A stretch of DNA of 64,000 bases from Streptomyces sp. NBC_00358 (GTDB lineage Bacteria > Actinomycetota > Actinomycetes > Streptomycetales > Streptomycetaceae), in contig NZ_CP107976.1 in NCBI RefSeq assembly GCF_036099295.1, forward strand, positions 1,984,001 through 2,048,000, read 5' to 3'. The notes beneath the pieces are model-generated. The model was not told the origin of the DNA, searched no databases, and worked only from the letters and a program-made list of their open reading frames with translations. This document shows positions 11,049 to 19,244 of this stretch, one piece after another; position 1 is the first letter of the stretch, and the number at the start of each line of letters is the position of its first letter. A program made the translations under genes and the position numbers.

Positions 11049-11077
11049 TTGACGTGAGCACAGCAGCTGCATAGCTT
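11049..11077 (+). promoter_or_regulatory. Promoter of the rhamnosidase-like gene
   Basis: -35 TTGACG (11049-11054), a 17-nt spacer and -10 TAGCTT (11072-11077): a good housekeeping-type promoter. Transcription would start near 11084, just before the LacI-type operator. Confidence 0.65.
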
Positions 11078-11095
11078 GCCTCTTGCAGTATCGAA

Positions 11096-11109
11096 TTGAA
11101 TCGTTTCAA
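11096..11109. promoter_or_regulatory. LacI-family operator
   Basis: TTGAATCGTTTCAA is a 14-bp palindrome-like site with a central CG, the classic shape of LacI/GalR operators. It lies about 12-25 nt after the predicted start of transcription, where a repressor would block elongation. No LacI gene is in the window. Confidence 0.65.
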
Positions 11110-11212
11110 AACAGTTCGAGCCGCTATCCACCCGCCCTGGCCTGCACCTTCCTCGGCGGAGCATCGTCGCGTCCAGATCATCAAGGGCAGCACCCGCACC
11201 CTCGGAGTACGC

Positions 11213-13912
11213 ATGATCATTTACGGCACAAGGCATCTACCCCGCAGGCGCCGCCGGGCCGGCGCGGTCATCTCGCTGGGCCTCGCCCTCATCCTCGCCG
11301 CGCTCGCCCAGTCGATGGCACCGTCCGCCGCAGCCGCGACGCCGGCTCTCGTCTCCGCGGAGCACGCGGCCCGTTCCCAGGCACCCCGGGTCCCCAGTGA
11401 CTGGCGGGAGTACGTCCGGACTCCGAAGCGTTCCGATGTGTGCCCGGTTTCCGTGGTCAGCACGTCGGGCGCCGTCGAAGGCGCCCGGAACCTTCTGTGC
11501 GGCGGGTCGGGCGGAGCGACGCTGACCTACGTCGCCGGCGGAGAAGCACCGACGATCCTTCTCGACTATGCCCAAGAGGTAGGCGGACTGCCCTACTTCA
11601 ACGTCTCCGCCGAGTCCGGGTCCCCCACCCTGAAGGCCGCGTACAGCGAGGGCCTGCCGTACATGAGCCCGTCCGGTGACGGGTCGCCGCCATGGGCCGA
11701 CGGCGACGGTTCTCGATCCGACACCTACCAGGTCTCCGGGCCGGGCACGATCACCAACCGCTCCGCACAGGGAGGCGAGCGGTATCAGCAGATCACGCTC
11801 TCCACACCGGGCCGCCTGACGCTGAGCAAGGCCGGAATCAACTACATCGCCGACCGCACCCAGGCAGCCGGGTACGGGGGCCACTTCCTGTCGAGTTCGG
11901 ACGAGCTGAACAAGATCTGGTACGCCGGTGCCTACACCTTGCAGACCGATCTCGTTCCGGCCAACTCCCTTCCCGGGTCCTGGTCCGTCCAGGACGGCGC
12001 CTTGAACGCGGGCGGTTCCAAGATCAATGACGGTGCCGGGGTCCTGAACCGCGGAGTCTCCTGGAGCGACTACACGACGACCTTCCGGACGAAGATCCTT
12101 CACAACCAGGCCGGGTGGATGGTCCGCGCGCGGAACTCCCAGAACGGCTACCTGTTCATTCTCGATGACAGCACCGACACCGGCGGCGCCCCGAACACGC
12201 TGCAGAAGTTCAACGTCCACGACGGGGCCTACACCAGTCTCGGCTCCGTATCCCTGCCGTCCCCCGTGGACGAGGGCACCTGGCACACCGTGGCCACCAC
12301 GGCGTCCGGAACCGGCGTGACGATCTCACTGGACGGCAGGCAGATCGACCGCGTGGACACGTCGGCACTGCCCTCCGGCGCCGTTGCCGATCCCGCTGGA
12401 ACCATAGGGTTCCGTGAGTTCGGCGACGAGAAGGCCGCCTTCACGGACCTCACTGTCGTCAGCGGTACGGGCACGACGCTGTACAGCACCCCTCTGACCA
12501 CTCCCGCCGCGCTCGCCGACTTCACTCCGCCGGGCTCCAACGCGCTGGCGTCGGTCCTCGACGGAGCCAGGCGCGACCGTGCGATCTGGAGCGGCGACAT
12601 CCTGGTCGAGGGCCTCACCGACTACTACTCCGTGAACAACCCGGAGTACATCAAGCAGTCCCTGAACCTGCTGGGCAGCCGGCAGCTTTCCAGCGGGTTC
12701 GTTCCCGGCGCCCTTCACCCGGCGACCGTGCCGCACCTCGGACCGCTCATCCCGGGCGACACGACCACCTACTCGGCCACGTACTCCATGTACTTCGTGG
12801 CAGGCCTGGCAAGTTACTACCTCCACACCGGCGACAAGGACTTCATCACCGCGCAATGGCCCGTCGTCAAGCGTGAGCTCGCCTGGAACGCGACGCGGCT
12901 CGACGGGAACGGCCTGTTCTCGACCAGGGCCGGAGTCGACGGCGCGGACTGGGACTTCTACGACGGCGACAAGGGCGGCGAGGTCTCCGCCTACAACATC
13001 CTCTACTACAAGACACTGCTCGACGGCGCCGCGCTGGCGACCGCCGTGGGAGAGACCTCACAGGCCGATGCCTTCAGGGCGGACGCCGAGACGCTGAGGA
13101 CGCGGATCAACGAGCGTCTCTACGACTCGACGAGCGGCCTCTACAAGATCAGTGACAGTCAGTCAGGAGTCGCGCAGGACGCCAACGCCCTGGCCGTCCT
13201 GTACGGAGTCGCGCCGTCCTCGAAGCAACAGGAGATCCTGGCCAAGCTCAAGTCGGCCCTGTGGACATCCCCTTACGGACCGCTTCCCTTCTCCTCCGAC
13301 GCGGGCAACAAAGGCCTGGTCAGCCCCTTCATCAGTGGGTTCGAACTCCAGGCACGCCTGGCGGCCGGCGACACCGCGAACGCGCAGGAGCTCCTGCACG
13401 ACGTGTGGGGTCACATGATCGCTCCGGGCCCGGACCAGACCGGGACCATGTGGGAGAACATATCCGGCAGCGACGGGACACCTGGCCTGGGTTCGGGGAC
13501 GAGCCTGTCCCACGGGTGGTCCACCGCCCCGACATCCGCGTTGTCGAGCTACGTACTGGGCGTTCGTCCGGACGCGGCGGGATACAGCAGTTGGACCGTC
13601 CAGCCCCACCCCGGAGACCTCACCTGGACGCGAGGAAGTGTCCCCACCCCGCACGGCGACATCGATGTCCGGTGGACCGCCAGGAGTGGCACGGACCGGT
13701 TCACTCTGACCGTCGACGCCCCCAGGGCCACGAGTGGCACCATCGCGATCCCGGTCTCCAGCCAGGCCCGCACGGTCGCCGTCAACGGCAAGGTGGTGTG
13801 GCGCCACGGGGCCTTCGCCGCTGCGGCTGGAGTCACCGGCGGCCGCTTTGAATCCGGCTACCTCTACCTGAAGGTGAAGCAGCACGGCACCTACACGGTC
13901 ACCTCGCGCTAG
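11213..13912 (+). CDS. Secreted alpha-L-rhamnosidase-like six-hairpin glycoside hydrolase with inserted LamG-like domain
   Basis: An 899-residue exported enzyme. Residues 1-40 form a signal peptide (Arg-rich start, hydrophobic core, Ala-x-Ala cleavage). The catalytic region resembles bacterial alpha-L-rhamnosidases (GH78-like, alpha/alpha-six barrel): LNKIWYAGAYTLQ at about 231-244, RRDRAIWSGD at about 452-461, and the C-terminal beta-sandwich ending KQHGTYTVTSR. Between those first two motifs, about residues 262-428, lies a jelly-roll segment (SWSDYTTTFRTKI... GTWHTVATTASGTGVTISLDG) of the LamG/3-keto-disaccharide-hydrolase type, so the domain interrupts the hydrolase fold. It probably acts on plant rhamnosides outside the cell. 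ATG 11213 is chosen because the signal peptide starts there; the frame is open further upstream. Confidence 0.85.
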   Translation: MIIYGTRHLPRRRRRAGAVISLGLALILAALAQSMAPSAAAATPALVSAEHAARSQAPRVPSDWREYVRTPKRSDVCPVSVVSTSGAVEGARNLLCGGSGGATLTYVAGGEAPTILLDYAQEVGGLPYFNVSAESGSPTLKAAYSEGLPYMSPSGDGSPPWADGDGSRSDTYQVSGPGTITNRSAQGGERYQQITLSTPGRLTLSKAGINYIADRTQAAGYGGHFLSSSDELNKIWYAGAYTLQTDLVPANSLPGSWSVQDGALNAGGSKINDGAGVLNRGVSWSDYTTTFRTKILHNQAGWMVRARNSQNGYLFILDDSTDTGGAPNTLQKFNVHDGAYTSLGSVSLPSPVDEGTWHTVATTASGTGVTISLDGRQIDRVDTSALPSGAVADPAGTIGFREFGDEKAAFTDLTVVSGTGTTLYSTPLTTPAALADFTPPGSNALASVLDGARRDRAIWSGDILVEGLTDYYSVNNPEYIKQSLNLLGSRQLSSGFVPGALHPATVPHLGPLIPGDTTTYSATYSMYFVAGLASYYLHTGDKDFITAQWPVVKRELAWNATRLDGNGLFSTRAGVDGADWDFYDGDKGGEVSAYNILYYKTLLDGAALATAVGETSQADAFRADAETLRTRINERLYDSTSGLYKISDSQSGVAQDANALAVLYGVAPSSKQQEILAKLKSALWTSPYGPLPFSSDAGNKGLVSPFISGFELQARLAAGDTANAQELLHDVWGHMIAPGPDQTGTMWENISGSDGTPGLGSGTSLSHGWSTAPTSALSSYVLGVRPDAAGYSSWTVQPHPGDLTWTRGSVPTPHGDIDVRWTARSGTDRFTLTVDAPRATSGTIAIPVSSQARTVAVNGKVVWRHGAFAAAAGVTGGRFESGYLYLKVKQHGTYTVTSR

Positions 13913-13929
13913 CCGGGCCCGACCGCGGT

Positions 13930-14031
13930 CCTCCGGACACGCTCCTGGCACGGCCGGCCCGTAGCTCTCAGGGCCCCGGGATCCCTTCCCCGACCAGCCG
14001 CGCTCCCGTGCCAGGAGTCTCCCGGAGGAGC
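13930..14031. repeat. Long interrupted hairpin downstream of the glycoside hydrolase
   Basis: CCTCCGG and CTCCTGGCACGG on the left pair with CCGTGCCAGGAG and CCGGAGG on the right, around a loop of about 50 nt. It may be the terminator of the hydrolase gene or a remnant of a mobile repeat. The rest of 14032-14352 holds no gene that I can support. Confidence 0.45.
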
Positions 14032-14352
14032 AACGCCGTCGCCGGCCCCGCCGTCCTGGGGCCGGCGTTTGGCCTTCCGGGCGAGCGTCGCCGTCGCGGC
14101 ACCGGCTCCCGGGGCCGACCGGAACAACCGCGCCCTGTGGAGCATTTGGTACACCGTCCCGCCGCACCCGACGATCACCACCCCGGAAACGCTCGTATCT
14201 GCGGCACCCTTGGGAGTGAGACTCCGCGCACCCCGGCCGGATTCAGGGACGGCCGGCGTGCGCGGAGGCCTCGTCGGCCGCCGGAGCACCGGGCATGCCG
14301 ACCATCGGCCCGGCGCGGCGCGTCACCGCCCCGGCACCCGGGGGACTCCGTA

Positions 14353-14823
14353 TCAGCGTCCGGGAATCCCGTACGCCCGCTCCACACGCAGCCGCAGGAC
14401 GAGCCGGCCGTCACGGACCATGGCGGCACGGTATTCGTCCCAGTCCGGATGTTCGCCGAGGACGTCCCGGTAGACCCGGATCAACTCCTCGACGGTCTCG
14501 TCGTGCGGATCACCGGCGACGGGCGTCAGCTCGGCCGCGCCCTCCACGACCGTGTAGGCCCACCGGTCCGCGCTGGTCACGTGGTACGAGGCCCGTGGGT
14601 CCCGGCGCAGATTGCGGGTCTTGGCGCGGTCGTCGGTGAGCGAGACACGGATGACCCGCTCGTCGGGGTAGTAGACGTGGCTGACGTTCGAGAGCTGGGG
14701 CCGGCCGTCCTTCTTGAGGGTGACGAGCACCCCGCCCTTGTACTCGGAGAGCAGCTTGAGCAGTGCGTCCTGCGTCGCGTCCTGGGTCGCTTCCTCAGTC
14801 ATACCGGTGTCAACGCTCCGCAT
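14353..14823 (-). CDS. PPOX-class (pyridoxamine 5'-phosphate oxidase-like) flavin/F420-dependent enzyme
   Basis: About 156 residues with the split-barrel fold of the PPOX/FDOR superfamily: a helix (ALLKLLSEYKGGVLVTL), GRPQLSNVSHVYY, then RVSLTDDRAKTRNLRRDPRASYHV, typical of the F420-dependent TIGR03618-type group. Such enzymes reduce or oxidise small cofactor-like or xenobiotic substrates. ATG 14823 has GAGG six nt upstream; an internal ATG at 14802 (MTEEATQ) is also possible. It is divergent from the TetR-MFS pair, and the operators between them may control it too. Confidence 0.8.
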   Translation of the reverse strand: MRSVDTGMTEEATQDATQDALLKLLSEYKGGVLVTLKKDGRPQLSNVSHVYYPDERVIRVSLTDDRAKTRNLRRDPRASYHVTSADRWAYTVVEGAAELTPVAGDPHDETVEELIRVYRDVLGEHPDWDEYRAAMVRDGRLVLRLRVERAYGIPGR

Positions 14824-14883
14824 CCGGCACCTCATTCCGGACCGGCGGTCCTCCCGGGTCCGTCCGCCCCGGCACGACACCGA

Positions 14884-14950
14884 TAGACAGTGTCTACAAA
14901 TTCCCCTCTCACCCGTAGACAGTGTCTACCGGCGGCTGGTAGACACTGTC
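14884..14950. promoter_or_regulatory. Three TetR operator copies between PPOX gene and TetR-MFS operon
   Basis: GTAGACAGTGTCTAC (14915-14929) is a perfect 7+1+7 palindrome. A near-identical copy (ATAGACAGTGTCTAC) occupies 14883-14897, and a third, diverged copy GTAGACACTGTCC (14939-14950... ) abuts the ATG of the TetR gene at 14952. Position and repetition indicate autoregulation and control of the divergent promoters. Confidence 0.75.
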
Positions 14951-14951
14951 C

Positions 14952-15533
14952 ATGAGTGAGCTGGAGACCACCGGTCTGAGGACGCGCCTGATCGACGTCG
15001 GAGTCGATCTCGTGACGCGGGAGGGCGCGCAGGCGCTGACACTGCGGGAGATCGCCCGTCGGGCGGGGGTCTCGCACGGTGCCCCGCGCCGATACTTCCC
15101 GACCCACCTGGAGCTGCTGTCCGCCATCGCGCGCCGCGGCTTCACCGACCTCCAGGACCGGGCGGCGCGAAGTGCCCTTGACGGCGTGACCGATCCCCGG
15201 GCCCGGCTCACCACCCTGGCCCGGGTCTACCTGGACTTCGCACTGACCCAGCGCGGCATGTACGAGCTGATGTTCCGTCACGACCTGCTGCGGAGCGACC
15301 GGTTGGGGCTGCGGGAGACGAGCCTGCCGCTCTTCGGGGCGCTGGTGGACCTCGTCGGCCGGGTGCGTCCGGAGGCCGACGCCCCGATCGTCGCGGGCGC
15401 CCTGTGGGCGAACCTGCACGGCATCGCCCAACTGTGGGGCTGGGGAAGCCTGAAGCTCACCACGGGCGCCGACGGCTACGAACCGCTGCTGCACGCCGCG
15501 CTCGACGCGCACCTCGGGCCGGAGGAGCGGTGA
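14952..15533 (+). CDS. TetR family regulator of the adjacent efflux pump
   Basis: 193 residues. The HTH is at about 10-55: RLIDVGVDLVTREGAQALTLREIARRAGVSHGAPRRYFPTHLELL broken over three helices, standard for TetR. The C-terminal domain (YLDFALTQRGMYELMFRHDLL) is of the TetR_C_13-like class. It lies directly behind three palindromic operator copies and its stop overlaps the start of the MFS transporter gene (GTGA), a classic local repressor-efflux pair. Confidence 0.93.
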   Translation: MSELETTGLRTRLIDVGVDLVTREGAQALTLREIARRAGVSHGAPRRYFPTHLELLSAIARRGFTDLQDRAARSALDGVTDPRARLTTLARVYLDFALTQRGMYELMFRHDLLRSDRLGLRETSLPLFGALVDLVGRVRPEADAPIVAGALWANLHGIAQLWGWGSLKLTTGADGYEPLLHAALDAHLGPEER

Positions 15534-17056
15534 CCGTACCCGGCTCGCGCCACACCGCCGACCGTCCCGCCACGACGGCCACGGCTGCCTCGGGTCCCGG
15601 GGCTGCCCCTGCTGCCACGCAACGTCCCGTCCCCTCGGCCGCGCACCGCCGGATCACCCTCGCGAGCAGCGTCGGCGGCGCCGCGATCGTCGCCCTCGAC
15701 GGCACGGTCCTCACCGTCGCGCAGCCCACGCTGCGGCACGACCTGGACGCCTCGTTGGCGCAGGTCCAGTGGACCAGCACCGCGTATCTCATCGCGGTGG
15801 CCGGCCTGCTGGTGTTCTCGGGACGTCTCGGGGACCGCTACGGGCATCAACGGGTCTTCGCCCTCGGCGTCCTGGGCTTCGGGGCGGCGTCGGCGGGCAT
15901 CGGCCTCGCGCCCGGCATCGGGTGGGTGATCGCGCTGCGCGTCGCCCAGGGCGTCTTCGGCGCGCTGCTGCAACCGGCCACGCTCGGCATGCTGCGCGCC
16001 GCGTACCCGCCCGAGCTGCTCGGGATGCCCATCGCGCTGCGGACGAGCGCCATCGGGCTCTCCGCCGCCGCCGGACCGCTGCTCGGCGGTGCGCTGGTCG
16101 CCCACTTCGGGTGGCGGGCCGTCTTCTTCCTCAACGCGCCGCCCGCGCTGGCGATGGCCGCGGCCGCGCTCACCGTGCGGGCCCCCGCGGACGCGGAGAC
16201 CGGCCCCGCCGCGCCCGTCGGTCCCGATGCCCGCGTCGGCCTCGATGTGCCGGGCGCCTGTCTGCTCACGGTGGCCCTGGTCGCCCTCGTGCACACCCTG
16301 GTCGCCGTACCCGACACCGGCTGGACCACGGCGACCCTGGCCGGAGCAGCCGTGGTGGCCGTCTCGGGCGCCGCGTTCGTACGCCGGGAACGGCGCGCCG
16401 CGAGCCCCCTGGTGCCGTCCGACATCCTCGGCTCGGCGACCGTCGGCGCGGCGCTCGGCATCCTGGTGGCCGCGTCCGCCGCCATGCTCGGCACGCTGTT
16501 CGTCGTCAGCTTCTTCCTCCAGACGACCCTGGGGCTCGGCCCGCTGGAGACGGGTCTTCGGGCCCTGCCGGGCGGCGTGCTGATGGTGCTCGGCGCTCCG
16601 GTCGCCGCCGTCCTGCTGCGCAGGCTCGGCCCGCGCCGGACCACGATGGCCGGAACGATCGTCCTCGCGCTCGGTGTCCTGCTCCTGGCCCGGCTCCACA
16701 GGACGTCGACGGCCCTCCCCGTCGCGGCCGGCCTCCTGCTGCTGGGCGCCGGTTTCGCCACGGTGATGGTGACCGCGACGACGGTCGTCGTGCGGCAGGC
16801 GTCCACGGCGTCGGCCGGTGTGGCGGGCGGGTTGCAGCAGACGGCGATGAACGTCGGGCCCACGCTGGGGATCGCGGTGGCGGCCACGCTGATGACGGTG
16901 ACCCCCGGCGCGGCCGTCGGTCCCCCGCTGACCGCGCTCGCCGTGTTCGCCGCGACAGGAACACTGCTCGCCCTGCTGCTTCCGGGGCACAAGGACATCA
17001 CGAACACCGCCCGGAGGATCCCGGACGACGCGTCGCCGGCCCGTACGGGACGATAG
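15530..17056 (+). CDS. MFS transporter, DHA2 (EmrB/QacA) drug efflux type
   Basis: About 508 residues with around 14 hydrophobic segments, the size and pattern of DHA2 family drug:H+ antiporters. Motif A appears as GRLGDRYGHQRVF after TM2, motif C-like glycine-rich sequence in TM5 (GLSAAAGPLLGGALVAHFGWR), and WTSTAYLIAVAGLLVFSG in TM1-2. GTG 15530 follows GGAGGAG and overlaps the TetR stop. It probably exports a toxic compound that is sensed by the TetR protein. Confidence 0.93.
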   Translation: MTVPGSRHTADRPATTATAASGPGAAPAATQRPVPSAAHRRITLASSVGGAAIVALDGTVLTVAQPTLRHDLDASLAQVQWTSTAYLIAVAGLLVFSGRLGDRYGHQRVFALGVLGFGAASAGIGLAPGIGWVIALRVAQGVFGALLQPATLGMLRAAYPPELLGMPIALRTSAIGLSAAAGPLLGGALVAHFGWRAVFFLNAPPALAMAAAALTVRAPADAETGPAAPVGPDARVGLDVPGACLLTVALVALVHTLVAVPDTGWTTATLAGAAVVAVSGAAFVRRERRAASPLVPSDILGSATVGAALGILVAASAAMLGTLFVVSFFLQTTLGLGPLETGLRALPGGVLMVLGAPVAAVLLRRLGPRRTTMAGTIVLALGVLLLARLHRTSTALPVAAGLLLLGAGFATVMVTATTVVVRQASTASAGVAGGLQQTAMNVGPTLGIAVAATLMTVTPGAAVGPPLTALAVFAATGTLLALLLPGHKDITNTARRIPDDASPARTGR

Positions 17057-17087
17057 AGGGTCACGAGCCGCAGCCCGGAGGAGAGCC

Positions 17088-18314
17088 ATGGGACATCTGC
17101 GACAGGAGGTCGAGCCGGGGGCGGTCGGCCTCGACGCCGAGGCGCTGGACCGGCTCGACCGGCATTTCGCCCGTCTGGTCGACGAGGGCCGGCTGCCCGG
17201 CTACCTGGTCGCCGTCTCGCGGCACGGGCAGGTCGCCCACCTGACCACGTACGGCCGACGCGACCTCGCGGCCGGACTCCCCGTGGAGAGCGACACGTTG
17301 TGGCGCATCTACTCCATGACCAAACCGGTCACCTCCATCGCCGCGCTGATGCTCCTGGAAGAGGGCCGCCTCCAACTCGACGACCGCGTGGCCGACTTCC
17401 TGCCGGCGTTCGCCGAGCCTCGGGTGTACGTCGGCGGGACGGGACCCGGTGCGACGACACGGCCGGCCGAACAGCCCATCCTGATCCGCCACCTGCTGAC
17501 CCACACCGCCGGCCTGACCTTCGGCTTCTACCACGCGCACCCGGTCGACGGGCTCTACCGGGACGCCGGTCTGGAGTCCTCGGTGGCACCCGGCACCGAC
17601 CTGGCCGAGACCTGCGAGGTGTACGCCCGGCTCCCGCTCCAGTTCGAGCCGGGCACCCGGTGGAACTACTCGGTCGCCACCAACGTCCTCGGCCGGGTCG
17701 TCGAGGTCGTGTCCGGCCAGGATCTCGACGCCTTTCTCCACGAGCGGATCCTCGGCCCGCTCGGGATGGCGGACGCCGGATTCCAGGTCACGGACGAACA
17801 GGAGGGCCGACTGGCCGAGTTGTACGGGGAGGACGGCGAGGGTGGACTCACCCCGATCGCCGGTCTCCCGCTGCGCGGCCGGCCCCGCTTCCTGTCGGGC
17901 AGCGGCGGGTTGGTCGCCACGGCCCACGACTACCACCGCTTCATGGAGATGCTCAGGCGCCGCGGCGAACTCGACGGGGTCCGTCTGCTGCGCCCCGGGA
18001 CCGTGGACCTGATGGCGTCCAACCACCTGCCCGGCAACGCCGACCGCCGCTCGTTCGGCAGCCCCGTGCACCAGGAGCCCGGCAACGCGGGCCTCGGTTT
18101 CGGCCTGGGCGTCTCCGTCGTGGTGGACCCGGCGCTCACCCGGGCCCCTTCCAGCGAGGGCGCGTTCGGCTGGAGCGGCGTGGCCACCACGACCTTCTGG
18201 GTCGACCCACGCCGCGACCTGACCGTACAGTTCCTCAGCCAACTCCGCCCGACAGCATCCCACTCGGTCTTCCCCGAGCTCAAACGCCTGGTGCACGACG
18301 CCGTACGGGACTGA
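17088..18314 (+). CDS. Serine hydrolase, class C beta-lactamase-like esterase (family VIII)
   Basis: 408 residues of the beta-lactamase/transpeptidase-like fold. The SxxK motif is SMTK (Ser76, Lys79); the second motif is YSV around Tyr194 (WNYSVATN); the KTG-equivalent is GWSG near residue 365. With no signal peptide and the WxG-type third motif it looks like an EstB-type cytoplasmic esterase rather than a true beta-lactamase. ATG 17088 has CGGAGGAGAG just before it. It follows the MFS gene by 31 nt and may be co-transcribed, suggesting a detoxification role. Confidence 0.85.
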   Translation: MGHLRQEVEPGAVGLDAEALDRLDRHFARLVDEGRLPGYLVAVSRHGQVAHLTTYGRRDLAAGLPVESDTLWRIYSMTKPVTSIAALMLLEEGRLQLDDRVADFLPAFAEPRVYVGGTGPGATTRPAEQPILIRHLLTHTAGLTFGFYHAHPVDGLYRDAGLESSVAPGTDLAETCEVYARLPLQFEPGTRWNYSVATNVLGRVVEVVSGQDLDAFLHERILGPLGMADAGFQVTDEQEGRLAELYGEDGEGGLTPIAGLPLRGRPRFLSGSGGLVATAHDYHRFMEMLRRRGELDGVRLLRPGTVDLMASNHLPGNADRRSFGSPVHQEPGNAGLGFGLGVSVVVDPALTRAPSSEGAFGWSGVATTTFWVDPRRDLTVQFLSQLRPTASHSVFPELKRLVHDAVRD

Positions 18315-18373
18315 CTCCCGAGGCCGTGCACCCGCGCCGGGCGGCCCCGTGATCTCGCCGGGCGGAACCGCGC

Positions 18374-18399
18374 GGCCGTCACCGTGCGCGGTGACGGCC
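18374..18399. terminator. Hairpin between convergent esterase and ribA-like genes
   Basis: Perfect 10-bp stem (GGCCGTCACC/GGTGACGGCC) with a 6-nt loop, placed between two convergent genes; it can serve both strands. Confidence 0.7.
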
Positions 18400-18497
18400 G
18401 GTCCGCGAGGGGGTCGCGGCGTCGGTGTCCGGCGGCCGTGGGGTCGCCCCTGCTCGCGCGAGGACGCGAGAGGGGCGGCGGGACGGGGCCGCGCCCG

Positions 18498-19205
18498 TCA
18501 CTCCTCGGTGACGACCGTCTTCGCCGATTCGCAGAAGATCGCCTTCGCCCACTCCTCGCCGTCCAGGTGGGGCAGGTAGTGGTCGAGGCGCTCCCGCTTG
18601 GTCAGCAGGTAGGTGAGGTTGTCCTCGCACGGCGGTATCAGGAGCGGCACCTGCTCGGCGACCTTGATGCCGTGGCGGAGCAACGACTCGCGCTTGCGCG
18701 GGTTGTTCGACAGCAGCCGTACGGACCGTACGCCGAGGTCGTGCAGCATCTCCGCCGCCACCCGGTAGTCACGGGCGTCCACCGGCAGTCCGAGGGCGAG
18801 GTTCGCCTCGACGGTGTCGAGCCCCTCCGCCTGGAGCTTCATCGCCTTCAGCTTGGCGAGCAGGCCGATGCCCCGGCCCTCGTGGCCCCGGAGGTAGACG
18901 AGGACGCCGCGGCCCTCCGCCACGATGGCACGCAGCGAGGCGGTGAGCTGGGGGCCGCATTCGCAGTGCTGCGACCCGAAGGCGTCGCCGGTCAGGCATT
19001 CGGAATGCAGCCGGGTGAGTACGTCCCCTTCCCGGACGGCATCCAAGTCGCCGTACACGAGGACGACTTGTTCCTCACCACGGTCGTGGTCGAGGTAGCC
19101 GACGGCGTGGAAGTCACCGTACTCGGTGGGCAGTGGGGCAATCACGACTCGTTCGACACCTGTGAGGTGGGCATTCCCGCCGAGTACGCCAAAGTTATCT
19201 GTCAT
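18498..19205 (-). CDS. ribA: GTP cyclohydrolase II paralogue, predicted FAPy-forming (Tyr to Met variant)
   Basis: A stand-alone 235-residue RibA-family protein (no DHBP synthase domain). Zinc ligands are present as Cys70 (HSECLTGD), Cys81 and Cys83 (HCEC). The GTP-binding segment is RGHEGRGIGLL (106-116). The position equivalent to E. coli Tyr105 is Met122 (KLKAMKLQ). In S. coelicolor the paralogue SCO6655 has the same Tyr-to-Met change and, as I recall from published biochemistry, stops at the formylated pyrimidine FAPy instead of releasing formate. So this is probably not the riboflavin enzyme but a specialised one. It is divergent, by only 39 bp, from a creatininase-family gene of the kind that deformylates FAPy in archaea. 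ATG 19205 has AGGA at 8 nt. Confidence 0.9.
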   Translation of the reverse strand: MTDNFGVLGGNAHLTGVERVVIAPLPTEYGDFHAVGYLDHDRGEEQVVLVYGDLDAVREGDVLTRLHSECLTGDAFGSQHCECGPQLTASLRAIVAEGRGVLVYLRGHEGRGIGLLAKLKAMKLQAEGLDTVEANLALGLPVDARDYRVAAEMLHDLGVRSVRLLSNNPRKRESLLRHGIKVAEQVPLLIPPCEDNLTYLLTKRERLDHYLPHLDGEEWAKAIFCESAKTVVTEE

Positions 19206-19244
19206 GATCTGGTTCCTAAGCAGAGTCGAAAGGGCCGTGAAAAC

